The translations under genes were made by a program, and so were the position numbers. Of a stretch of 36,586 nucleotides of DNA, positions 1-10,699 are shown piece by piece; the stretch's first letter is position 1; the number at the start of each line of letters is the position of its first letter. Origin of the DNA: Euprymna scolopes (taxonomy: Eukaryota; Mollusca; Cephalopoda; Sepiida; Sepiolidae). The stretch is taken from the NCBI GenBank assembly GCA_024364805.1, contig CM044501.1, forward strand, positions 47,983,544-48,020,129. Reading direction: 5' to 3'. The notes under the pieces were generated by a model. The model was given only the letters and a program-made list of their open reading frames with translations, was not told the origin of the DNA and ran no database searches.

Positions 1-378
1 ATATTAATGTGTATATGTATGTATATACGTATGTATTAATGTGTATATGCATGTATATTTGTATGTATTAATATTAATGTGTATATGCATGTATATTTTT
101 ATGTATTAATATTAATGTGTATATGTATGTATATATGTATGTATTAATATTAATGTGTATATGTATGCAATTAATGTGTATATGTATGTATATATGTATG
201 CATTAGTATTAATGTGTATATGTATGTATATATGTATGCATTAGTATTGATGTGTATATGTATGTATATATGTATGTATTAATATTAATGTGTATATGTA
301 TGTATTAATATGTATGTATATATGTATGTATTAATATTAATGTGTATATGTATGTATTAATATGTATGTGTATATGTA
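1..378. repeat. AT-rich minisatellite
   Basis: Imperfect tandem array built from variants of TATTAATATTAATGTGTATA followed by alternating TGTATGTA/TATATGTATG runs. Unit length varies at roughly 30-50 bp because sub-blocks are gained or lost. It starts at or before the window edge and ends near GGTTGGTTGG at about 380. No coding content is seen. Confidence 0.9.
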
Positions 379-399
379 TGGTTGGTTGGTTGTTTTTGT

Positions 400-660
400 T
401 TTATGTCATATCAACCTTTGTCAGGTTATTTAATGCCGAATCTAGTGATTTTGAGAAACGATTTTTTAATGGAGTATATTTGTTTTTTAATTTGGATTCT
501 ATTTAACCCATAGTTGGGACCCTAACAGATACTACCACTCTGGATCAGAGTGGACCTGGGAGCAATGGCAATTAAAGGGTGGCTCCACACTCCCCAAGGT
601 CCGCAAGCTGGGGCCTCACCATCGGATATAGTTTTAGGTCATGTCCAGAACCGTGTGTAT
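400..660 (-). repeat. Dispersed repeat, copy A (inverted partner at 20022-20240)
   Basis: Positions about 440-650 match the reverse complement of about 20022-20220 closely over roughly 200 bp. Shared blocks include TTCTATTTAACCCATAGTTG (reading + here), GTGGACCTGGGAGCAATG and GGGGCCTCACCATCGGATAT. By eye the identity is around 80-85%. At the other locus the sequence lies directly upstream of the I-like LINE, so it may be that element's 5' region, or a separate family that sits there by chance. The strand given is relative to the copy at 20022. Confidence 0.7.
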
Positions 661-734
661 ATGTGTGTATTAATATGTATGTGCACATGTATGTATGTGT
701 ATATTCTATCTTTACTGTTAATTTTTTTTGGGGG

Positions 735-1168
735 GTAGTGTTTATTGTGGCTTGGTAGACTACCAATACTATTACTACACTATCCCATTGATTACTGTAC
801 ACAATAACCCTTATCCCCGAGTGACCCTTGGGCCTTGATAAGTGGTGAACTCCACGTAAAAAAAAAAAAATAAATAAATAAAAAAATCAGAAAACCTATC
901 TTAAAAAAAACTTGTTTTCAGGTGTGCTGAAAATAAATATAGCGTTTAAATTTTCCACAAAAAGTATTTTTTCCGGTATTTAACAAAAATATGTGTGCTT
1001 GCGTTTACAATAATGGCCACCACTTATAACATGGAGAATTACATTGCTTAATACCTGGAAAAATATTTATTTGCGGAAAATTAAAATGCGATATTTGTTT
1101 TTAGTATACCTGAAAACACATTTTTTAAGGTAGGTTTTGCGTTGGTCTACCAGGCCACAATTACTAAA
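735..1168. mobile_element. Foldback/MITE-like element split by an insertion
   Basis: Long imperfect inverted repeat. The left arm is about 741-764 plus 891-984 and the right arm is about 1045-1168. ATTGTGGCTTGGTAGAC (747-760) pairs with GTCTACCAGGCCACAAT (1145-1161). AAAACCTATCTTAAAAAA (891 on) pairs with TTTTTTAAGGTAGGTTTT (1121-1138), and the match continues through the TTTTCAGGT and AAATTTTCC blocks. Arm similarity is near 78% by eye, with a central loop at about 985-1044. The left arm is interrupted between about 764 and 891 by a LINE 3' tail. There is no coding capacity, which fits a non-autonomous DNA element. No clear target duplication was identified. Confidence 0.7.
768..889 (+). mobile_element. 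CR1-like LINE, 3' terminal fragment
   Basis: Carries the 3' end shared with the copies at 18361-18451 and 23088-23186: TACTGTACACAATAACCCTT, then CCTTGATAAGTGGTGA, then an A-rich tail from about 859. Only roughly the last 100 bp are present, so this is a severely 5'-truncated insertion. It lies inside the left arm of the foldback element around it and is therefore younger than that element. Confidence 0.75.
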
Positions 1169-1485
1169 TAAATACCTTAAAAAAACTACAGACGTTTCCC
1201 CCCTGGAAAAAGGTGGCTATAAAAAGTGTATTCATTTAACATTAAATTAATATAGAAAGTGATCTCCCACATTTTTGAAAATATAATTTCTTCATATCTT
1301 GGAAACTACTTGTTTCCTGGAATTTTAAACGTTATTTTCATTTTCAGCCCCCTTGAAAACCTGTAATAGTGGTAATTTTAAAGGATTTTTTGAGGGTGGA
1401 AAGATACTGCAGCTTTACCAATATTTCAATCATAGTCATTTGTTTTCTAGTTTTGCATATGAATTACAAATTATCTGATATTTCT

Positions 1486-1670
1486 CAAGGGGAGACTTGA
1501 TTCCAAATATTTTGCATATGTTATATCTCCCCATTTTGGTTTTCATACATGAAGTAAATTTTACAGTGTATAAGGATTATTTGATACTGGAGATATTCAT
1601 AATCGTACACTATTTCCAAAAGAGAGGAGATATAACATATGAGAAATATTTGGAATCAAGTCTCCCCTTG
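1486..1670. mobile_element. MITE with 45-bp terminal inverted repeats
   Basis: Left arm 1486-1530 (starts CAAGGGGAGACTTGATTCC) and right arm 1626-1670 (ends GGAATCAAGTCTCCCCTTG) are reverse complements over 45 bp with two mismatches. The spacer is 95 bp and holds a weaker inner palindrome (ACAGTGTATAAG against CGTACACTATT). Small size, no ORF and near-identical ends fit a non-autonomous DNA transposon. The superfamily is unknown because I see no convincing target-site duplication. Confidence 0.85.
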
Positions 1671-1744
1671 CTGTTATTTCAGATCATTTGAAATCGTAGC
1701 AGCAAGTTTTAGTTTCCCCTTCACCAAGATCAGAGGTTTTGGGG

Positions 1745-1746
<2 letters not shown>

Positions 1747-1788
<42 letters not shown>
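1747..1788. repeat. (TA)n microsatellite
   Basis: About 20 uninterrupted TA units. The short open frames over it, with runs of Ile-Tyr, are artefacts of the repeat. Confidence 0.95.
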
Positions 1789-1791
<3 letters not shown>

Positions 1792-2730
1792 ATGCTATTC
1801 ATTTTGAAAAGACCGACTAGGAAAATGTCATTGTGTGTTTCATAAAAAATAAAACTTTTTGTAACCAACATTAAGTCTTGACTGTTGCCATTTCTTCCAT
1901 ATTCCATAATGAAATGGATTTGCATTCTGGAAGACACTCCTGCTTATATGCCATCAATTATGTATTGAACCAAAAGTTTTTAGTAATAAAAAATGCTGTC
2001 TGTCTCACATGTTTTGAAATAGTTTTTAACTTTTTGTATTGAAAGAAAAAAAGAATGCCATGAATGTATTGTTTCACATGTTTGTATGAATTCATTTATT
2101 TGAGTGAGGAGGGACAGAAGTGGCCAGAAATACTAAGCCGTGATTATGCAGATTAGAAAACTGAATTTGAAATAGTCTTAAATTAAAGCACTTGGTGAGA
2201 CATGATACAAGCTAATAAATGAGTAGCACCATAGGGACACCATTTCGCATGGAAAACTGGATATGGAAATGCTGATTAAGCATATAACACAGTCAACTTG
2301 ATTGTTATGTTTTGTGGTATTGAGTTAATAAATTAGTATATAAAATATTCAGCATTATTTGTAGTTGTTAATCTATCCTACTATTGATACCAGACACAAA
2401 GACGAAGAAACCGCGCTAATACGTGTGGAGTTCAAATCGAGCCACTAAGAGTATCTATCATACAAGATTCACTTTACAAGTATTAAGTACATGTGCACTC
2501 TTCCTTTTTAATTCCCAATCGCAGAAAAGTTGTATAGTAGAGTTAATGAAGAAATTGATACAATATGAGAACCATTATATTATAAATAGTAGACTAGAAC
2601 CTAAATAAAAACTAAATAACTATACATATATATAATAATAATTGATAACACTATACATCTGAAAAAATACAAAAAAAACACAAAAACGATATGGAATAAT
2701 ACATTCAAGGTTCCCAAAATTGTTCACATG
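1789..2730. other. Unassigned AT-rich intronic/intergenic sequence
   Basis: No convincing gene, RNA or mobile element seen. Only short open frames without recognisable protein motifs. Confidence 0.6.
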
Positions 2731-2830
2731 GACCCGTGGCACAGCAGATAAAGTGCTAAGTAATAACAAGATCTAAGTGAGAGTTTTCTAGAGGTTGAAG
2801 GTTCAATCTTCAGTACAGGCAATACTAAGA
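2731..2830 (+). mobile_element. tRNA-derived SINE head
   Basis: A Pol III A-box-like sequence TGGCACAGCAG (2737-2747, one mismatch to TRGYNNAGYGG) is followed by a B-box-like GGTTCAATCTT (2800-2810). The flanks GACCCGTGGC and CAGTACAGGC resemble the outer parts of a tRNA. The A-to-B spacing of about 63 bp is longer than in a standard tRNA, so this is a degenerate SINE and not a functional tRNA gene. The 3' body and end were not resolved; it may continue towards 3000. Confidence 0.55.
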
Positions 2831-2839
2831 ATATAATTA

Positions 2840-4945
2840 AGAATACTTCTACCTGATCATGGCTGATAGAACGAGAGCAAGTTACTTCCATGGATTAAAT
2901 GAAGGATTCCATTTAAAGTTCAGTACATATTTCTGAGTTTCACAACATGCACTTGAATAAGATCGGAATTTCCATCAGCTGAAACATTGTAAGAATACGA
3001 TCAATCCTATTTTCTATATAAATAAATGATTCGACGTTTTTTGCTGAATTTTCCAGTTAAAATCTTGAGAGTTGATATACATTTGCTATTAGTAACCTTT
3101 TGATCTGTTGTCAAAAAACATTGTTTTCTCTCTAAATCCTGTCTAGAGATGATAAAGAAAATCATCAGATTAATATTATTATGTTCAGTAGATGTTCTTT
3201 ATATTGCTCTAGTAAATATTACTTAAAAACAACGCTTGAAGGAAATCACTTTGTAAGCATGTGCAATGCTGTATATTTAGTTGGCCACATAGTTGCAATG
3301 CATGCTTGCTATGAATGAAATTTATTTAACTAATAAAAGAAATTATCCAAGAAATGGGAAATATGTCTGGTTTGGTGTTAACCACCCAGAATTTTATTTG
3401 TCCACTTGAAAAAAAGTAATTGTTTTACAGATATGAATTTCTCTGTTATGGTCTGTTTGTCAAAAATAATAACTGTCCAGATAAAGGATCTTCTGGTCAG
3501 TCAGTTATTTTTGTCCATAGATTGGCATCTGATTATTTGAAATGGTTTCCCCCGGTGTTGTCTCAGTGATATCTCTATATATATCTCAACAGAGGGACAG
3601 CTGGTCTTTGGTGGTTCTCAGAAACAGATGATCAATTGTGCTTGTCTGAATTTTTGATTTAGTCTAAGAATTCTCATTTGCAAATCTGTTGTTCATTAGA
3701 AAAACCAAGTATCATTGTAACTTCCGGAATATAAAACCTTTGTTATTTGTTTTGAAACTGGATTTTTTTGTCATTTTGTTTGGCAGTAAAATCCTTCTGT
3801 TGCAGCACTGACTGAAATGACACAATTGACACTGCAATTGGTCTTGGAATCGGGCATTTATGTTGGACCGGCACAATTAGTGGACAATCATGGCCTGCGC
3901 AGTGGACACACATCAGTGCATATTCACACCTTTATGAGAAGAAACGTGTTTCTACTCCTGCTAGGTTAACATTTTCTACCTATTCACATTCATTTAAACT
4001 CTTTTGAGAGATTACATTTGATAAATGGGTAAAGTAACAACTTAATCCAATAAATCATAATCAGATTTAAGGATAAGTTTTTCTGTTTAACAATGCACTT
4101 ATGAAGGTTATATCTTGAAATAATCTTTGCATAGCAAGAATATGTTTTTCTTGATTTTCAAGTTTCTGATTATTTGCCTACTTTCCACTTTTCCAGGCAG
4201 TTTCTTACAATATTATTGAACTTTGCAACATCTTTCCAGCTGCAGTTGTTGGGCAGTAGAGGACAAAACAATTAGGAATCATAGCAGATAGTTGCATTAA
4301 TTTTGTATGCCCATCTCGCCATAGCATATAATGCAGATAGGAGATACCAGTTTTTGATTACAGCATTCCTCTTTTCAGGTAGTTAGGCATCTTCCACTTC
4401 TGAACCATAGATAAGGCATTAGATGAGTGATTCCCATGTAAGTAGGAGGGAGAGGTATTCTCTATCTCTTTGATCTACCGGTGCAATCTATTGTCTTCCT
4501 GAGAAGTTGCTAGTGGTTGAACATGGCAAAGGATGCTTCTTCTTGACTTCAGTTATTGGACTAGGAGTGCATTTCTAAAGGAGATAGCACCCATCATTGG
4601 TAACCTTTGTGATCTTTACTCAGTTGGCAACTTCCCATCTCACATCTGCAGATGCAATGCAAATGAGAAGATGCATGTTGCTCAAGATATGTTTCAGGCA
4701 ACCAATGATCAAGTGGTGGCAGGTTTTGTTCAATGCTGATTCTAGTTAAGTAGCATCAGTCGATCTTTCTCAAATAGAGATCAAGGTAGAAGCATTCACA
4801 TTGCAATTCAACTAAAAACCTATTATTAATTGCAAATTTTACCGAACATTTTGAAGCTAAGTCATATGACGAGTCATGCCCAAAAGCTCAATGAATAATG
4901 GTAGCCTACCAGTCTAGAGCATGAAGAGAGGAATATATAAACAGC
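2840..4945. other. Unassigned AT-rich sequence
   Basis: No gene supported. The stretch 3800-4790 is less AT-rich than its surroundings and may hold an old repeat, but no motif could be named. The 68-codon + frame at 4533-4739 has a faint resemblance to LINE reverse-transcriptase linkers and is not convincing. Confidence 0.5.
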
Positions 4946-4949
4946 TGTA

Positions 4950-4986
4950 GATATATATGTGTGTGTGTGTGAGAGAGAGAGAGACA
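4950..4986. repeat. Compound (TA)/(TG)/(AG) microsatellite
   Basis: Adjacent short TA, TG and GA dinucleotide runs. Confidence 0.9.
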
Positions 4987-5724
4987 TAAGCACAACAATC
5001 ATACACGTTTGCTAAGAATCTGTAACTAACCCTAACCTTGAATCAGTTGCATAATTTCTTGTCTCATTTTTCATATCTTCTGTGAAACTGTATATCTCCA
5101 AAATTTACAAGGAATCATTTTCTCTACAAACTATAGTTTGATATTAATAAACCCCAAAAAGAAACCAGACAAAATAAAAACAGTAATTGAAGAGGAAAAA
5201 AACTGCACAACAAATTTTACAGAAGCAAAACAAAACACTGCTGAAAACTTTTTGAATATTATTTTTAAGAAACATTTATGATTGCATTATTACTGAATTC
5301 AATTTTATTATTCCTATAAACATTAAATTGCGACCATTTTAAAATTAATTGCCAAACTAGTTTCTAAAATTGTGGACTGTGCTGTCTGAGATGTCAAGCC
5401 AAACAAATGACATTACACTCATTAAGCAACGGAATTCACTTTTCTCTTCTTTAATTGCTTCTAGTTTTGCTCCTCACTTGTTCGGGTCATCATCATTGAC
5501 ATAATTTGGTTGGCAGATGTATAATTATCTTTCAAATAATAATTATTTCACTATAACACTGATTTCCTCCCAAATAAAAACCCTGTTAACAGTTCTTTAA
5601 AAAAATCGATTTCATGTCTTAGCAATATTTCTTGTGGGAATCAACATCATTAAATTTCTTTATATCAAGAAATTCACTAAAAATGTATTAAAACATTTAA
5701 GAAATAAAAGATAGTTTTTTTTTC

Positions 5725-6090
5725 TTTAGTTTGCTAGAGATGGAACATCCTACCAGATGCGAGATATTAACCTGCTATTTCAGAGACTCCAACCGAGAGA
5801 TCGTTTTAGGATTTCACTATTGTTTTAAGTGTGATTGTTTGGTTTACCAGGTGTATTTGCCAAATAGTGCGTTAAGTTCTTTTTTCATGAACTCACTAGT
5901 TGCCATGAATGTTTAGAATGATAGAAATATTCTGAAGGTTTCAATTTCTATTTATATCGTACATAAGACCTCGATATTTGATTTTCCTCTCCCTCTCAGC
6001 TCTGTTTAATCCAGTATTATTGAAGACTTTGGCTTCAACTAGGGTTCCTACTATCTTCATCTAGTCTCGTGTCACTATGTCAGGTTTAAC
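5725..6090 (-). mobile_element. R4/Dong-like LINE, 5'-truncated 3' end
   Basis: On the minus strand this encodes EAKVFNNTGLNRAERE, KIKYRGLMYDINRN and, in shifted frames, matches to the C-terminal end of the pol protein in the larger copy at 13196-15290, where the parallel block reads GLNRAEREKITKYQGFMYD. The shared nucleotide 3' end is CATCCTACCAGATGCGAGAT here against CATCCTCCCAGACACCAGAC in the larger copy, followed in minus orientation by an A-rich stretch. Only about the last 100 codons and the 3' UTR are present, with several stops and frameshifts. This is a dead insertion older than its simple-repeat neighbours. Confidence 0.8.
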
Positions 6091-7432
6091 AGCTGTACAC
6101 CTCTAATTTTTCAAGCTGAGTGGTTACAAGTTGACATTTGTTTTACAGAAACACTTGAATGATGTATATCAGCATTGATTATAAACAGTCCAAGTTCTAT
6201 CCAAGACATCAGGATCAACTTCATAGAATTCAAACTTTATATGAATTGCTTGATGTGTTTTGTGATTTTAACTACTAATTTAAATTGTAAGCCGTTGCTT
6301 TCATTCGCAAGTAACATTGAATGCTTCTGCTATTTACTAACTGGAATTGTACAAGATCTGTTAAATGATTTCAAAAGAGAAAAGTAAAAATAAAAAATGC
6401 TGTATTTGGGTTTTATGTGCCAATGTTCGAGATTAACATCTCTAGTGTTTCGATTGGTTGAAAGAAACTACTAATTTGATCTTTTTTCCAATTGAGAATC
6501 TGCTGCATCGTTAAACAGATTAATTGTTCAAGTATTGGTCAACTGAGAAGGATTGAGAAATTATCAAGAGATTGCAAATTTTCACAAACATTTAAAAGTA
6601 AAACTCAGTAGTTTTTCCTGTTCAAAATTCAAAAGTTTTGATTAATGCATATTTATATTATTCAGATGATTTAATTATTTACATAGAGAAATATAATTCT
6701 ATTAAACAAAAGAGTAGGATTGATTACTTAAACACTTTCAAATCCGTCTAGTTTGCTTTTTCCTTGAAAATCAATTTTTAAACTCAAATTATGAGAAAAA
6801 AAACAATGGTTAACCACTTTGTTAATTTAATATTATGAAAAATGAAATGTTCCAAAAAATATTTGTGACATAGTTTAATGGATAATACAAATTAGTGTAT
6901 GCCAACTTCCATTATAGATCATCATTTATCACTGTCTTTTAGCTTCATAAAATATGAATAATTAGCAAGTGAAAAAATATTGTTAATGTTCATAGTTATT
7001 TTTTACTAAGAAAATAGTTTGGCAAATTGTATTCATGTTCTGTTGAAGCTCATCACATTCATTAATGTACTTTGGAAAGGTGTGAATCAAGCTTTTTCAC
7101 TGGTTATGCTTGAAATAGTAGACCTACATCGGGCAAATAATCTGAGAAAAGGAAAACTCTGAAATAACACTTGTGACCAGGTTTTTCCTTTTTTAATGAG
7201 AAATCACCACTTATCAAAGCTAAGTCACCTGTGAATGGTTATAAGATAAATAGATTGCCAGCTTATTGATGAATATTCTTACATGAGGTTTGGAGGATAG
7301 AATGAACAAAATTGATTACTTACAAAGACGAGTTGTGAGAAGTATTTGTTGATGTTGGATTAAATGGTGACCGCGTTGTAACCTGCAAAGGAGGATGGAA
7401 GCAGTTGCATAAGGATAAGTTTTACCTCCATG

Positions 7433-7457
7433 AAAAAAAAAAAAAAAAAAAAAAAAA
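7433..7457 (+). repeat. Poly(A) tract of 25
   Basis: Uninterrupted run of 25 A. It could be the tail of a retroposed sequence on the + strand, but the preceding about 120 bp show no recognisable SINE promoter or gene sequence. Confidence 0.9.
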
Positions 7458-9963
7458 CAGATTGAAGTTCAGTTAAACCCCTCCCATAGAAAAGCACACT
7501 GTCTGCATCAAATGCATTCATAGGCACTGTCTGATAATTAGACATTCACATGCCAGTGAACATGAAAGAGCCTATTCTTTTATTCTTTTCAACATTGAAT
7601 CTTTGTAATCTTTGAGTATGAATTTTACATATATTAATGCTGTATTCTAGTGACAATTTGTATCGTTCAATAGATTATTTATGATGTCAATTACACAACA
7701 TAATTGTGTAAGTAGATACAAGGTTATTATTTTACATAACCGATTTTTAATATTTGACTTTCACATACTCCAAAGACGATAGAAATGAAAAAAATCTAAT
7801 TTTTTAATTCCTTTTATCTTATTTGTAAAAATGTTTTCAAAACAGATTGCTTCAGTTGATGTCATGTTTGTTATTTTTTACATACTAGTTGCAATACTCA
7901 CCTCTAAGGACATATTCATAAGAATACAACATCTTCACTAAGTTCAAGAGAGTAAAGCCTAATATACTTAGTAAAGAAAACAAAAAACATCCAAATGCAT
8001 ACTATTGTTATTGTAAATAGCATATAAAAATAGAGATTCCATAACTTATGAATAAAAAAAAATGTTTGTGGGTTAAAGAGCATGTTTGGCACATTGTATA
8101 AAACACAAACAAAGTATTAAGATTAAAACAATTTCAGAAGGTGGGGTCATCAGGTCATATCCTCAAATGCTTCAATCTTATCAAAAATGAATGCATGATT
8201 CATGCAAAATGGAAAATGCTCTAAATCAGCAGTTACCCTATATACTATTGTGCTACCATATGAACTGTTGTGCAAACTTAAAGAAATTCACACAAAATAT
8301 TCCTTAAACAGATGAAACATATATCTATGTGGATAATAATTAAAAATATTTTTTTAATCTACAGCCAGGCTCTTTAAGGGAAATAAAATTAAGCCACCAA
8401 CATTAAAAATAAAATGAGTTTCTGTTCGTTGTATTTGTCAAACACTATATGACAACTTATTATATGTTTGCTTGAAAAAACATAAATAGATATTATTTCT
8501 CTCTTATTTTTTTTTGGCATCCCTATTAGGTGGGCTGCACAAACTAAGTGGTCTAAACTTAAAAGATGACTTGTGTTTGAGGTTTGAACTTTGGAATTGG
8601 TAGACAATTGTCACCACACTGACGATTTTCTAAAAGAATGAAACATGAGGCTTCATGATGCACAACTAAAACTCTCAAAATGTACATAATGTTATATATA
8701 GTTATAGTAATCTGCACCATTTCTCAATCATTTCATATTCACATTTTTTTGTTGTTGTTTGATATTGAAATGGCTTACTGTCAGGTTTGCCATCTTTTTT
8801 ACTAATTATTTTGAAGACATAAACATTGAAACATTTTAAACAGAACCAAAGAATTGGCTAGCTTAGGTTTGCTTTTGAGTTTTATCTTTTGTTCAAACTG
8901 ACATTTCAGGTGAACTTTCACAGTCCCCGCCTGTCAATGCTTAGCTTTTAACAGTTATTGCTTTTTAGCGTAGCGCCAGTTTGGAGACACCATTTTCTTT
9001 TTTAGATGCATCTTTACATTTCTGCAAGAAGCCTTGTCTGTAAGCCACATTTTAGTTTGAAACAGCATGAAATACCATTTGCATTGCAAAACACAGAGTG
9101 AATGCATTTCAAGAACGAAGCCATTGTTGTTGCTGAACTAATGGAATTACTTTTTGTTGTTTTCATGTCTTCTCTAAAAATCACTTATCGTTAGTGACAT
9201 AAACTTCTGTTTTTCATCAACTCTTAGAATGATACTGCATTTCAGTAACATTTACGATCAGATTTTATTTAAATTTAAAATTTTATGAATTATATGACAG
9301 TATTTTGTCTTCTCAGCCATGTTGTTTATGTTTGTATTATAAGAGTGTAGAAAAGAAACAAAATGGTTACTAGTTTGACTTTGGGTGTTTTGTGAAGATA
9401 GTATCATGTTAAATTCATCATTTTCAAGAACATCTTATAAGGATCTAAAGAAAATTTTCATACATGACCCTTGACACTGATTTTAATTATTGTTTTGAAT
9501 TACTCTCTGTACCTAGCCTTCAGGCTAGGATGAAAGTGTAATATATTTCATGAAAAAATAAAAAAAGGAATCATGCTAAATCACTCAGATATAAAGCTAA
9601 CTTAAGTGGACCTCAGCTCAGTTAAAGTAGCATTTCAGCTTATTGAGTGAATCAGTTCTGTTGTCTTTTATCTTTTTGCTAATATAAATAGTCTAAGTTA
9701 CTCACTCCTCAATTTTATTTTTTCATCATCCTACCAATTATTATTTTTCAGCTTATATTTAATCACGATTTTTCCCACTTAAGTTCCACTCTTGATTAGA
9801 GATCAAATTGTTTTTTTTTTTTATTGGTCTTTAAAAAACTTGAAACCAACGAGCATTCTATTTTTTTTCGTTTTTTTTATTTAGTGTTTTATATTTTTCT
9901 TTGCCTTTGGGATGTTTTTACTGTCCCACAGCTCATTAATTTTTCAATAAGATTGTACGTACA

Positions 9964-9988
9964 CCCCCCCCCCACACACACACACATA
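9964..9988. repeat. Poly(C)/(CA)n tract
   Basis: A run of C directly followed by CA repeats. Confidence 0.85.
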
Positions 9989-10651
9989 GTAAATGATTTA
10001 AATAAATTTGTATATATTCTTTATATAGAGACTTAGAATATATGAAGCTTAACATGTGCAGGTGGAGCATAACATAAAACGAAATTAAGACAAAATATAT
10101 TAAATATATTAAATATAGATATATATGAATTGATTTGTCAGTTTAATAAGGAAATAACATTGAATAAAAAGAGCGGTTATACATGCTCTTTGTACTGAGG
10201 CATTTTGAAGCCTAATGCTTCTTATCAGAAGAGAAGAAGGGAGCTAGGTTACAAACATAAGGAAATGCAATATCTATCCATATTCGCACACAGTGATGAT
10301 AGTTTGCTACTTACCCCCTAATTCCTTTCTCTTCCTACTACCACTGCTGTGTGTAATGGGTATGAGAGTTAGTTTTGCCGGAAATAATATAGAAAGATAC
10401 AATAGTGGATTGAAGCGAATGATAATAATAGGAAAACGTGAATCAAATACAGCCATTTAATGGGAGGATATAGAATTTTTATGTGTTGTCTGTGTTTTCA
10501 AAGCTATAATATCATTTTGTAGAGGGGAAAAATCGTCATCATTTTATTATATCATTTTATTATATCATTATTATTAGAAGAAAAAGAATAGATAGAAGAA
10601 AAGAAAAATCGTTATCATTTTATTATATTAGAAAAAGATTAGAAGAAGGTA

Positions 10652-10699
10652 GAAGATAGATAAAAGAAATTCTTCTTTTATCTTCTTTTATCTATCTTC
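10652..10699. other. Perfect 17-bp hairpin
   Basis: GAAGATAGATAAAAGAA (10652-10668) and TTCTTTTATCTATCTTC (10683-10699) are exact reverse complements separated by 14 bp. It lies in a longer stretch of AGAAGA/TTTATTATATCA repeats (about 10530-10740), so slippage and inversion of simple repeats are the likely origin. Confidence 0.85.

Noticed and set aside
1639-1937. Frames containing Ile-Tyr repeats around the (TA)n tract
   Set aside because: Produced by the dinucleotide repeat; no flanking coding signal.
4533-4739. 68-codon + frame with a faint resemblance to a LINE RT linker (FLKEIAPIIGNLCDL)
   Set aside because: Only one short block fits and the rest of the frame does not follow any RT motif.
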